From the NCBI RefSeq assembly GCF_004011825.1, contig NZ_RKLO01000001.1:271575-335574 (forward strand): 64,000 nucleotides of DNA, given 5' to 3'. Made by a program: the position numbers and the translations under genes. Positions 1 to 7,643 of this stretch are shown one piece after another (within the stretch, counting starts at the first letter, position 1; the number at the start of each line of letters is the position of its first letter). This DNA comes from Rhodococcus xishaensis (GTDB taxonomy: Bacteria; Actinomycetota; Actinomycetes; Mycobacteriales; Mycobacteriaceae). Under the pieces are notes generated by a model that was given only the letters and a program-made list of their open reading frames with translations, searched no databases and had not been told where the DNA came from.

Positions 1-807
1 GTCCTTGTCGATGAAGTGATCGTCGGCTGCCCGCGCATTGCCGTGCCGGGCGGGTGAAAGGAGTTGGGGTACATGAGGCTTGCGGTTGTTGGTGGAACCG
101 GGCTGGTGGGGTCGAAGGTCGTCGCGCGTGCGCGGCAGGCGGGTGTCGACACCGTCGTCGTCGCCCGCTCCACGGGGGTTGACTTGATGACCGGCGACGG
201 GCTCGATGCCGCGCTGGCAGGGTGCGATGCCGTCGTGGACGTTTCGAACAGGACAGTGATGCGAGCGCGTCCAGCTGTCCGGTACTTTTCGCGAGCCGCG
301 GCGAATCTGGTTGCGGCCGCCGAGCGTGCCGGAGTCGGTCACCTGGTCACATTGTCGATCGTCGGGATAGACGCGATCGACTTCGGCTACTACCTCGGGA
401 AGCGCGCACAGGAGGATCGTGTGCGCGCCGGTGCGGTTCCGTGGACCATCGTCCGTGCAACACACTTCTTCGAGTATCCCGAACCGCTGCTGGCGTCGAA
501 GTCACCAGTAGTCGCCATACCACGGATTCTGTGCCAGCCGGTCGCCGCCGACGACGTTGCGGAGTTTCTGGTGCGGACTTCGCAGCACAATCCTGCACGG
601 GGAACAGTCGAGATCGCGGGGCCGCGGCAAGAGCAGGTGGTCGACATGGCACGCCGGATCGTCGCCGCACGGCAGCTGCGCCGACTGGTGCTGCCGGTCA
701 CGATGCCCGGGAAGGCTGGAAGAGCGATGGCTACGGGCGGCCTCATCCCACAGGGGAACTATCTGAGGACCACAAAATCGTTCGACGAGTACGTTGCCAC
801 CCTCTGA
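1..807 (+). repeat. direct repeat copy 1 (SDR gene plus 72-nt upstream region)
   Basis: This segment aligns with 1813-2619 at a constant offset of 1812 nt, with no gap, from the first base of the window to the stop codon of the enclosed gene. The 72 nt before the start codon are partly conserved, including the opening GTCCTTGTC and the ribosome binding site. Similarity ends just after the shared TGATCA at the stop codon. The left edge may lie outside the window. Confidence 0.9.
73..807 (+). CDS. NAD(P)H-binding SDR/NmrA-like oxidoreductase, copy 1
   Basis: A 244-residue single-domain Rossmann protein. The N-terminus carries GGTGLVGSKV (residues 8-17), the glycine-rich dinucleotide loop of the atypical SDR / NmrA-like family. 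The likely catalytic-region tyrosines lie in GYYLGKRAQE (about 98-107), which resembles the YxxxK arrangement. The ATG at 73 is chosen over the upstream TTG at 64 because AAAGGAG (57-63) sits 9 nt before it. The substrate is unknown. The close paralogue at 1885 and the shared upstream DNA show a tandem duplication with a GNAT gene between the copies. Family assignment is firm; the reaction is not. Confidence 0.85.
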   Translation: MRLAVVGGTGLVGSKVVARARQAGVDTVVVARSTGVDLMTGDGLDAALAGCDAVVDVSNRTVMRARPAVRYFSRAAANLVAAAERAGVGHLVTLSIVGIDAIDFGYYLGKRAQEDRVRAGAVPWTIVRATHFFEYPEPLLASKSPVVAIPRILCQPVAADDVAEFLVRTSQHNPARGTVEIAGPRQEQVVDMARRIVAARQLRRLVLPVTMPGKAGRAMATGGLIPQGNYLRTTKSFDEYVATL

Positions 808-941
808 TCAATTCTTCGGCTTCCACTCGAGCCCGACCTCCGGCTGCCGGGTTGCCTGACAGTCGGGCCGACTCCACGTTCGCGGCCTGGCGTTGCGTTC
901 TCTCGCACCGCTAGGCTGCGACGGCGCGAACCGTGAACCTC

Positions 942-947
942 TATAGT
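942..947 (+). promoter_or_regulatory. leaderless promoter -10 box for the GNAT gene
   Basis: TATAGT lies 6 nt before the ATG at 954 and no Shine-Dalgarno sequence is present, so transcription probably starts at or next to the start codon. Confidence 0.6.
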
Positions 948-953
948 CCCGTC

Positions 954-1649
954 ATGGATCAGATCTCAGAGTTGGACCGATTCGACCCGGTGCAGGATCC
1001 TCGGCCGGCCGACGAGCCCTGGCCGGAGCTGATCTGGCCGATCTCCCCTGATACGGAGCTGACCGGCGATGTGGTGCAGTTGAATTCGATCGATCCGACT
1101 GCTGATTCGGCTGAGTTGTTTCGGGCCCTCGATCACGACGACGTGTGGTCTCATGTGCCTGGACGTCCCCGTGATCCTCAGGATTTCGCGGAGATCCTGA
1201 GCTCCCGCCACACTCTGCCCGAGTGGAACACATGGGTTGTCCGCACACGGCGCGCGATAGCAGGCCTGCCCGCGGGCGCCATCGTAGGCACGAGCTCGTA
1301 TCTCGACGTGAGCGTGCACGATGCGCGCCTGGAGATCGGCTACACGCTGTACACGCCCGCAGTGTGGTCCAGCTCGGTGAATCCGGAGACCAAGCTGCTG
1401 CTCCTGGGGCATGCGTTCGACGCCCTTCACGCGGGCCGCGTCCAAATGAAGACGGACACCAGAAACCACCGCTCACAGCAGGCCATTGCCCGGCCCGGGG
1501 CCCAGTATGAAGGAACTCTGCGGCGTCATTTTCGGCGATCCGACGGCACCGTCCGCGACTCGGTCATCTTCTCGGTCAGCGCGGAAGACTGGCCGGACGT
1601 GCGTCAACGTCTCACATCGAGGCTTCGATCCCCACTCTCGGCGAAGTGA
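954..1649 (+). CDS. GNAT-family N-acetyltransferase (RimJ/RimL type)
   Basis: A 231-residue protein with the RimJ/RimL-type acetyltransferase pattern: VQLNSI near residue 45, a central strand LEIGYTLYTPAVWSS (about 126-140), and DTRNHRSQQAIARPGAQYEG (about 170-189), which is the usual DxxNxxSxxxxxxxGF-like acetyl-CoA turn. It probably moves an acetyl group from acetyl-CoA to an amine or a protein N-terminus; the substrate cannot be read from sequence. ATG 954 is preferred over GTG 933 because a TATAGT box lies 6 nt before it and no ribosome binding site exists. It sits between the two copies of the duplicated SDR gene. Confidence 0.8.
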   Translation: MDQISELDRFDPVQDPRPADEPWPELIWPISPDTELTGDVVQLNSIDPTADSAELFRALDHDDVWSHVPGRPRDPQDFAEILSSRHTLPEWNTWVVRTRRAIAGLPAGAIVGTSSYLDVSVHDARLEIGYTLYTPAVWSSSVNPETKLLLLGHAFDALHAGRVQMKTDTRNHRSQQAIARPGAQYEGTLRRHFRRSDGTVRDSVIFSVSAEDWPDVRQRLTSRLRSPLSAK

Positions 1650-1812
1650 TGCCGATGTGCACCCCGCCAGGGGACCCGATGGTTGCTCACACAGCCGACA
1701 CTCACTGAACTCGACCTCACGGCCGACCACCGCACTCGCCAGGAGCTGTCGCCGAGGAGATGGCGCCCCCGGTGAAGTACGACACAGTCTGTCACTCTTC
1801 GGTGCGCTACCC

Positions 1813-2619
1813 CGTCCTTGTCCATGAAGTGGCTTACGTTGCTCCCGGACTGTCGTGCCGGGCGCGTGAAAGGAGTTGGGGAACATGAGGCTTGCGGTTG
1901 TTGGCGGAACCGGGCTGGTGGGGTCGAAGGTCGTCGCGCGTGCGCGGCAGGCAGGTGACGAGACCGTCGTCATCGCCCGCTCCACGGGCGTTGACTTGAT
2001 GACCGGCGACGGCCTCGATGCCGCGCTGGCGGGATGTGATGCCGTCGTGGACGTGTCGAACAAGATGACCATACGAGCACGGCCAGCTGTCCAGTACTTC
2101 TCGCGAGGAGCGGCGAACCTGGTTGCGGCCGCCGAGCGTGCCGGCATCGGGCATCTTGTCACCCTGTCGATCGTCGGGATAGACGCGATCGACTTCGGCT
2201 ACTACCTCGGCAAGCGCGCCCAGGAGAAACGTGTCCGTGCCGGTGCGGTTCCGTGGACCGTCGTCCGTGCAACGCAGTTCTTCGAGTTTCCCGAGCCACT
2301 GCTGGCATCGAAGTCACCGATAGTGGCCGTTCCGCGGATGCTCTGCCAACCGGTCGGTGCCGACGACGTGGCGGAGTTTCTGTTCCGGACTTCGCACAAC
2401 GATCCTGCACGGGGAACGGTCGAGATCGCGGGCCCGCGGCAGGAGAAGATGGTCGACATGGCACGCCGGATCGTCGCCGCACGGCATCTGCGCCGACTGG
2501 TGGTACCGGTCACGATGCCCGGGAAGGCTGGAAAGGCGATGGCTACGGGCGGCCTCATTCCCCAAGGCGACTATCACAGGACCACAACATCGTTCGACGA
2601 TTACCTAGCCGCCCTCTGA
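1813..2619 (+). repeat. direct repeat copy 2 (SDR gene plus 72-nt upstream region)
   Basis: The partner of 1-807 at offset 1812. The upstream 72 nt differ mainly in the middle (about 1832-1855), while both ends, including the AAAGGAG ribosome binding site, are conserved. Confidence 0.9.
1885..2619 (+). CDS. NAD(P)H-binding SDR/NmrA-like oxidoreductase, copy 2
   Basis: A 244-residue paralogue of the protein at 73-807, equal in length and aligned without gaps. It keeps the GGTGLVGSKV dinucleotide loop and GYYLGKRAQE. Differences are scattered conservative changes (for example VARSTG/IARSTG and RTVMRAR/KMTIRAR), so both copies look intact and under selection. The start at ATG 1885 follows AAAGGAG (1869-1875). 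Its stop is 2 nt before the ATG of the next small membrane gene, so the two are probably co-transcribed and translationally coupled. The substrate is unknown. Confidence 0.85.
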   Translation: MRLAVVGGTGLVGSKVVARARQAGDETVVIARSTGVDLMTGDGLDAALAGCDAVVDVSNKMTIRARPAVQYFSRGAANLVAAAERAGIGHLVTLSIVGIDAIDFGYYLGKRAQEKRVRAGAVPWTVVRATQFFEFPEPLLASKSPIVAVPRMLCQPVGADDVAEFLFRTSHNDPARGTVEIAGPRQEKMVDMARRIVAARHLRRLVVPVTMPGKAGKAMATGGLIPQGDYHRTTTSFDDYLAAL

Positions 2620-2621
2620 TC

Positions 2622-2822
2622 ATGTCGGAGCAATCCGATCCGGCAGAATCACCGGCGGTGCCGAACTTACTCGGGACGGTGCTGTGGTGGGCCACCCTGA
2701 TGCTGGTTGTCGCCGTGGTCCCGGCCTTTGCCGCACTTGTCTTGATGGGGTCGGTGACCCTCGCGGTGACGATCGGCCTGATGAGCGCCGGTGGCGTCAG
2801 CCTCGCGGCGCCGATGATCTGA
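2622..2822 (+). CDS. small hypothetical membrane protein
   Basis: A 66-residue protein. After a polar N-terminus (MSEQSDPAESPAVPN) it has two hydrophobic stretches, LLGTVLWWATLMLVVAVVPA (about 16-35) and a glycine/alanine-rich segment to the C-terminus, so one hairpin of two membrane helices is likely. It starts 2 nt after the SDR stop codon, which suggests coupling. I do not recognise the family. The following gene is convergent. Confidence 0.6.
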   Translation: MSEQSDPAESPAVPNLLGTVLWWATLMLVVAVVPAFAALVLMGSVTLAVTIGLMSAGGVSLAAPMI

Positions 2823-2952
2823 GAGATGTGTCGAGGCGGCCGTGCCGAACGGCGTATCCCATCAATACAATTCGTCGGACGCGTTGGTGCCGCTCGACGG
2901 TGCCGGCCTTGGCGATTTCGGCCGACGCGACCAACCGGGTTGGGTGTCCGAC

Positions 2953-4017
2953 TCACTTTCTCGCGATGTAGTAATTGTTCACCAGGTCGGATTCGATCTC
3001 CGCAACCTGTACTTCCCCGAAGCCGGCTTTGGTGAGCATCGATTCGGCCAGTTGCCGACCCCACGCGGCCCCGAGCCCGGCCCCGTCGAGGGCCAGCGAA
3101 ACGCTCATGCAATGCATCGCCGACACCGTGTAGAAGTAGGTCCTGAGCGGGACGCCGACGTTGTCTTCGAGCCGGCTCGAGGCCTTGATGTCGACCATCA
3201 GGAACACGCCGCCGGGTCGTAGCGCGCGATAGATATTGGCCAGCACCTGGTCCGGTTTCGCCTGGTCATGGATGCTGTCGAAGGCGGTAATAACGTCGTA
3301 GGCATCAGTGACGTCGAGGGCGGCCGCGTCCGCTTCCTGGAACGTCGCATTGGCCAAGCCCAGCCGAGTCGCTTCGGCCGCCCCCGCCGAGATTCCCTCC
3401 GGCGAGAAGTCGATCCCGACGAACCGGCTACAGGGATAGGCTTGGGCCATCACGTTTATCGCATGTCCACTACCGCAACCGATATCCGCCACGTCGGCGC
3501 CGGTCCGCAGCCGTTCCGGCAGGCCTTCGGCCAACGGCAGGATCACGTCGATGAGCGCGGCGTCAAACACCTCGCCATTCATCTCGGCCATCAGCTTGTG
3601 GAAGCGTGGATATTCGCTGTAGGGCAGGCCGCCCCCGGCACGGAAGCAGCCGACGATCTTCTGCTCGATTTCTCCCAGTAACGGGATGAACTGTGCGAGT
3701 CGCGCGAGGTTGTCCGGCCCCGCGGCTCGGGTCAGCACCGCCGCGTGGTTCGGCGGCAGCAAGTAGTGCTCGGTGGTGCTGTCGTAATCGACGACGCGTG
3801 CGGTGACCATCCCGCCCAGCCACTCCCGAACATAGCGTTCGTTCAGACCGGCAGCGCGCGCGATGTCCGCGCTGGTGGCCGGTTCGAGACCGGCGAGGGT
3901 GTCGAAGAGTCCGGTCTGGTGCCCGATACTGGTCAGGATCGCGGTGCTGGCAGTGTCGACCACGTCCATCATTCGCTCGGCGAATTGCTCGGTGCTGTCT
4001 CCAGCCATGGCACTCAT
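2953..4017 (-). CDS. class I SAM-dependent methyltransferase with N-terminal winged helix
   Basis: A 354-residue protein. The first ~100 residues form a winged-helix dimerisation region ([20 protein letters not shown], then [16 protein letters not shown]). The Rossmann methyltransferase domain follows, with motif [16 protein letters not shown] near residue 175 and a [12 protein letters not shown] motif near 245. This architecture matches the actinobacterial Rv2258c-like methyltransferases; the substrate is unknown. The ATG at 4017 is chosen because GAGGTG lies just before it, while the open frame extends further upstream without a site. It is transcribed away from the next gene. Confidence 0.85.
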   Translation of the reverse strand: MSAMAGDSTEQFAERMMDVVDTASTAILTSIGHQTGLFDTLAGLEPATSADIARAAGLNERYVREWLGGMVTARVVDYDSTTEHYLLPPNHAAVLTRAAGPDNLARLAQFIPLLGEIEQKIVGCFRAGGGLPYSEYPRFHKLMAEMNGEVFDAALIDVILPLAEGLPERLRTGADVADIGCGSGHAINVMAQAYPCSRFVGIDFSPEGISAGAAEATRLGLANATFQEADAAALDVTDAYDVITAFDSIHDQAKPDQVLANIYRALRPGGVFLMVDIKASSRLEDNVGVPLRTYFYTVSAMHCMSVSLALDGAGLGAAWGRQLAESMLTKAGFGEVQVAEIESDLVNNYYIARK

Positions 4018-4329
4018 TAAACACCTCACAACTGGGCTAGACCACCAACGTCGGAGTGCCGATGCGTTGGCTCTGAAAAGTGCAGCAGCACAAGGGAAAG
4101 CGAATGATCGCGAAAGAAGGAGATCTTGGGTGATCGACAATCCGACCGCGCGGCTCTTGAAACTTCAAACGCTGATAGCGGATGGTCGGCCGCGAACACC
4201 CGCATTCGTGCAGCAGTCGAAGTTGCGACACTGCGTCCAGGTTGGTTTCATCGATGGGACGTATGCGGTCGGGGAGTTACTGGTCGGTAAGTCCCGGAGC
4301 GGGACAGAAACGGGGGAGGGTCGGCGTTC
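4018..4329. other. divergent intergenic region, no gene seen
   Basis: These 312 bases separate the methyltransferase (minus) from the PLDc_N protein (plus). The composition is more A/T-rich around 4070-4180 than its surroundings. Short inverted repeats are visible (TTGAA-ac-TTCAA at about 4157-4168 and TTAC-6 nt-GTAA near 4276), but I see no convincing gene or RNA. Confidence 0.5.
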
Positions 4330-4683
4330 GTGCCGTATTTGGGTCTGATCGTGATAATCCTGGGCGTCGTCTGCCTGGTGGATGTCATCGTCGCGGAGGA
4401 GCATGCCGTGCGGAACCTCCCTAAGGTCGCATGGGTGGTCGTCGTCCTGTTGATGCCGTTGATCGGGTCGGCGTTGTGGATCGTCGCCGGACGTCCTGCG
4501 GGTGGCTTTGCTCCGCGGCGACCTCTCGCACCGCCGTCGGGTTTCCCGGAGTACGACCGTCCGGGTCGACACGTCGCGCAGCGCTCCGAGGAGGATGAGG
4601 AGTTCTTGCGCCGATGCCGAGAGCGGGCGGAGGAGCAGAGGCGTATCGCCCGTGAACAGCGTCAGAACGACCCTAACGCCTGA
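4330..4683 (+). CDS. PLDc_N-domain small membrane protein
   Basis: A 117-residue protein with two membrane helices (about 3-21 and 34-53) joined by a short loop, ending in GSALWIVAGRP. This is the pattern of the cardiolipin-synthase/phospholipase-D N-terminal membrane domain found alone in many actinobacteria. The C-terminal 60 residues are polar and rich in Arg/Glu (RRCRERAEEQRRIAREQ), probably a cytoplasmic helix. No HKD phospholipase motif is present, so it is not an enzyme by itself. The GTG start follows a G-rich GGGGGAGGG site. It converges with the molybdenum-cofactor gene, with 7 nt between the stop codons. Confidence 0.75.
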   Translation: MPYLGLIVIILGVVCLVDVIVAEEHAVRNLPKVAWVVVVLLMPLIGSALWIVAGRPAGGFAPRRPLAPPSGFPEYDRPGRHVAQRSEEDEEFLRRCRERAEEQRRIAREQRQNDPNA

Positions 4684-4690
4684 CGGTGAA

Positions 4691-6463
4691 TCAGTTGGGT
4701 AGAGAAAGCAATTCGACCACTTGGCCATCAACCGGGTCGGGTGGGAGGAGTGCAAGCGCCTCTCGGTCGATCAGCCCAGCCAGATGAGCTGTGCGGACGA
4801 CGGTGTCGGCGCGCCACGTGCCGTCCGACCGTCGGGCAACGGGAACTATCCGCGTGATAGGCGCCCCGGCCTCGGCCGCATTGACCACCACGCCGGTCTC
4901 AGGCGTCGCGGGTGTCCGCGCCGTCAGTCCATCGACGATCGCGGGCATCACCGTCAGCAATGTCGCCACCGCGGCGAGCGGATTCCCGGGCAGTCCGAGC
5001 ACCACTCGCCCGTCCGCCAGCACCGCCGTCACCTGTGAACCACCGGGTCGGCACCGGACCCGTCCGACGATGATCCTGGCCCCTGCCCGCGCCAGCGCGT
5101 CGCGGAGTTGGTCGGCCGCGCCGGCGCCGGTTGCCCCGACCACCACGATCACGTCCGTGTCCCGGATATCGCGCAGCAATGCATCGAAGCTGTCGGCGGT
5201 GTCTCGTAGATGAGCAAGAGCGATGGTCCGAACGCCTAAGTGACGCAGCACATCCGGCAGTACCGGCCCCAGAGAGTCGCGCGTCTGACCGTCCCGTAGC
5301 GGCCCGTCTCGACGAATCTCGTCACCCGTCACCACGACGTGGGCGCGCACCGGTCCACGCACGGAAGCCTCCGTGATCTCGGCACTGGCCGCTGCCGATA
5401 CCACCGCCGGCGTCACCGACACACCGGACGGCGCAAGATGGTGCCCGGGCTGCCAGTCCTCGCCGCGTCGTCGCATGTCGTCCCGGTCCGGGATATCGCT
5501 GCATGGTTGGATCACGGTGGTTTCGGAGTCGGGCGACACCTCCACGTGCTCGTCACGGATCACAGCGGTTGAACCGCCGGGAACCTGCGCGCCCGTTGCG
5601 ATCCGCACCGCTTCACCGCTCGAGAGGTGCAACTCGGTGGGCGAACCCGCATAGTGGATCTCGGTCCGCAGCCGCCACGGCCCTGGGCCGGCCACCGCGT
5701 ATCCGTCCATGGCTGAGACGTCGAAGCGGGGTAGCGCCTCGGCTGCGACGAGCGGGCCGGCGAGTGCGGCTCCGAGTGTCTCGGACAACGGCAGGTCGCG
5801 GACGGGCAAGGGCAACAGTGACTTCCGAATCTGCGCGCGAGCCTCGTCGACATCCATCGGTCCCGGCACCTGGATCGCCCGAGCACGCTCGACGTCCTCG
5901 GCGGTGTCACAGTCGGCGATTCCCGATACCGCGAGGGTCGCGTAGCGCTTCGGCACCAAGGCCTTCATGGGCTGGTTCTCTCGGCCGTCCAGAGCGCTGA
6001 GCACGCCGACGAGGGCCGGTCGCCGCCAGACACTCAGCAGGAACTGCATCCTTCCGGTTTCGTCGACCGCGAACGAGGCCTCGGCCTCCGGGTCGTCACC
6101 GAGCCGAGCCACCAGGTCCGCCACGGTCGCCCGGTCGAGGACGGGCAGATCGGCGGCCAGGACGACGACGAGGCCCTCCCTGGAATCACCGCCGGAATCG
6201 CCGATGGTGGCGAGGCCTGCAGCGAGTGCGGCCACGGGTCCTGAGCCTGCCGGGGTCTCCTGGGTCTGCTCGACCCGATCCGGTAGTTCGTCCCGATGCG
6301 GCCCGACCACCACGACACGGTCACAGCCGTCGACCGCGGCTAGGGCGGTGTCGAGCATCCGACGCCCACCCACCACGATCGCCGGTTTGTCGACGCCGCC
6401 CATCCGCGTCGCGCGTCCACCGGCGAGAATGATCGCGTCGAGACGGGTGCCGAGAGTGCTCAT
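4691..6463 (-). CDS. fused MobA-MoeA: molybdenum cofactor guanylyltransferase / molybdopterin molybdotransferase
   Basis: A 590-residue fusion. Residues 1-195 are a MobA nucleotidyltransferase: IILAGGRATRMGGVDKP is the GTP-binding loop, and LAADLPVLD (about 103-111) carries the metal-binding Asp. Residues 200-590 are MoeA: RFDVSAMDGYAV (about 247-258), VVTGDEI (about 375) and LGLPGNPLAAVATLL (about 492-506). MoeA inserts molybdate into adenylated molybdopterin; MobA then attaches GMP. The usual MoeA TGG(V/T)S-x-G loop reads GATGAGAADQL here, a mild divergence. It is last in a minus-strand run with the ATL and hydrolase genes. Confidence 0.9.
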   Translation of the reverse strand: MSTLGTRLDAIILAGGRATRMGGVDKPAIVVGGRRMLDTALAAVDGCDRVVVVGPHRDELPDRVEQTQETPAGSGPVAALAAGLATIGDSGGDSREGLVVVLAADLPVLDRATVADLVARLGDDPEAEASFAVDETGRMQFLLSVWRRPALVGVLSALDGRENQPMKALVPKRYATLAVSGIADCDTAEDVERARAIQVPGPMDVDEARAQIRKSLLPLPVRDLPLSETLGAALAGPLVAAEALPRFDVSAMDGYAVAGPGPWRLRTEIHYAGSPTELHLSSGEAVRIATGAQVPGGSTAVIRDEHVEVSPDSETTVIQPCSDIPDRDDMRRRGEDWQPGHHLAPSGVSVTPAVVSAAASAEITEASVRGPVRAHVVVTGDEIRRDGPLRDGQTRDSLGPVLPDVLRHLGVRTIALAHLRDTADSFDALLRDIRDTDVIVVVGATGAGAADQLRDALARAGARIIVGRVRCRPGGSQVTAVLADGRVVLGLPGNPLAAVATLLTVMPAIVDGLTARTPATPETGVVVNAAEAGAPITRIVPVARRSDGTWRADTVVRTAHLAGLIDREALALLPPDPVDGQVVELLSLPN

Positions 6464-6506
6464 GGCTCAATGCTGCCGTATTCGGTGTCCGTGTGTGAGG
6501 GGCCGA

Positions 6507-6803
6507 TCAGAAACGGTGACGTGCCCGCGCCAGATCGACGCGTCCGTTGCGAATCGGCACACCCTCGAGTTCGAGTCTCGCCAACTGTCGGTCCGCGAGG
6601 TGCGGCGCCGGCCGGCCGGACGCGCCCAGCACCCGATGCCAGGGCAGGTCGGCGGTGTCGGTGCGCATGATCCAGCCCACCGTGCGGGGGCTGGAAAGCC
6701 CAGCCGCAGCGGCGATGTCGCCGTAGGTGGCCACGCTGCCGGACGGGATCGAAGCAACCAGGTCCCGGACACATTCGATCTGCTGCTCGCTGGTCGCGGC
6801 CAT
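6507..6803 (-). CDS. alkyltransferase-like protein (ATL), MGMT family without the active cysteine
   Basis: A 98-residue protein with the MGMT DNA-binding fold: VATYGDIAAAAG (about 24-35) is the helix-turn-helix, and PWHRVLGASGRP (about 54-65) matches the alkyltransferase active-site block, where PCHRV is usual. The acceptor cysteine is tryptophan, which defines ATL proteins. These bind O6-alkylguanine, flip the base and recruit nucleotide excision repair instead of demethylating it. It starts 8 nt after the hydrolase stop in the same direction. The position beside adnA matches Rv3204 in M. tuberculosis as I recall it. Confidence 0.9.
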   Translation of the reverse strand: MAATSEQQIECVRDLVASIPSGSVATYGDIAAAAGLSSPRTVGWIMRTDTADLPWHRVLGASGRPAPHLADRQLARLELEGVPIRNGRVDLARARHRF

Positions 6804-6811
6804 CGCGTCCC

Positions 6812-7597
6812 CTAGAGCAGCGTGCGGACGAGGGTAGCGACGTCGTCGGGTCGGGCGTGCGCAACCATGTGGCCGCAGTCGAGGTCGACGATCGTCAGAT
6901 AATCTCCCAGATGCTCGGCCAGCGCGGCCCGGAACTCAGGCGTCACGTACGGCGGCTGCACCCGAAGCCCCTGCACCAGGACCGTCGGGGTGCCCGCGGG
7001 TGGGAGGACGAAGTCGCGGGCGAGCTCACCGAACGAAGCGACGACCGCGGGAATCGACATGCGCCAGCCGACGCGGCCACCCTTGAGTTCGACGAGGTGC
7101 TCGGCGAGATCAACGTCGAGCGCCTCCGTCGGAACGTCCGCCCACGAGTTGTGCACCTTCTCCGATCGAGCTTCCGCGATGTCGGTGTAGTCGGGGTGCG
7201 CCACGGTCAGTTCGGCGATCCGCCCCATGTTCTCCGGGTCCAGGCCGATAGCCGGGTCGAGCAGAACGATGCCGCGGATCCGGTCGGGTACGGCGCGTGC
7301 GAGGTGCAAGGCGATCGCGCCGCCGTACGAGTGAGCCACAACGACCACGGGGCCGGTGGCATGCTCGTCGAGGACCCGGATCAGGTCGCTGACGTGTGTA
7401 TCGAGGCCCCACGGCGGGCTCCACGGTGAGCGGCCGTGTCCGCGCAGATCGGGGGCGATCAGGCGGGTGTCACTCAACTGGTCGTTGCCGAGGGCCTCCC
7501 ATCGGCGGCCGTGTCCCGTGAGCCCGTGGAGTGCGAGAACCTCGGGTGCTCCGGGCGTACCGAACAAGTAGGTGTGGAGACCGCGCATGGGCTTCAT
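6812..7597 (-). CDS. alpha/beta-hydrolase (LipV-like)
   Basis: A 261-residue alpha/beta-hydrolase. Visible motifs are LALHGLTGHGRRW (oxyanion HG, near residue 20), DLRGHGRSPW (about 47), VVAHSYGGAIALHLA (nucleophile elbow HSYGG, about 89-93), DPAIG, and the catalytic-His region DCGHMVAHARPDDV near the C-terminus. The genomic position next to adnA matches lipV (Rv3203), an esterase/lipase in M. tuberculosis, but the true substrate is not readable. ATG 7597 or 7588 are both possible starts; neither has a strong ribosome binding site. It is divergent from adnA with 46 bp between starts. Confidence 0.8.
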   Translation of the reverse strand: MKPMRGLHTYLFGTPGAPEVLALHGLTGHGRRWEALGNDQLSDTRLIAPDLRGHGRSPWSPPWGLDTHVSDLIRVLDEHATGPVVVVAHSYGGAIALHLARAVPDRIRGIVLLDPAIGLDPENMGRIAELTVAHPDYTDIAEARSEKVHNSWADVPTEALDVDLAEHLVELKGGRVGWRMSIPAVVASFGELARDFVLPPAGTPTVLVQGLRVQPPYVTPEFRAALAEHLGDYLTIVDLDCGHMVAHARPDDVATLVRTLL

Positions 7598-7643
7598 GAT
7601 GCCGGATCGTCGCGTGTCGGACTCATCTGGTGAGATCCTCCGC

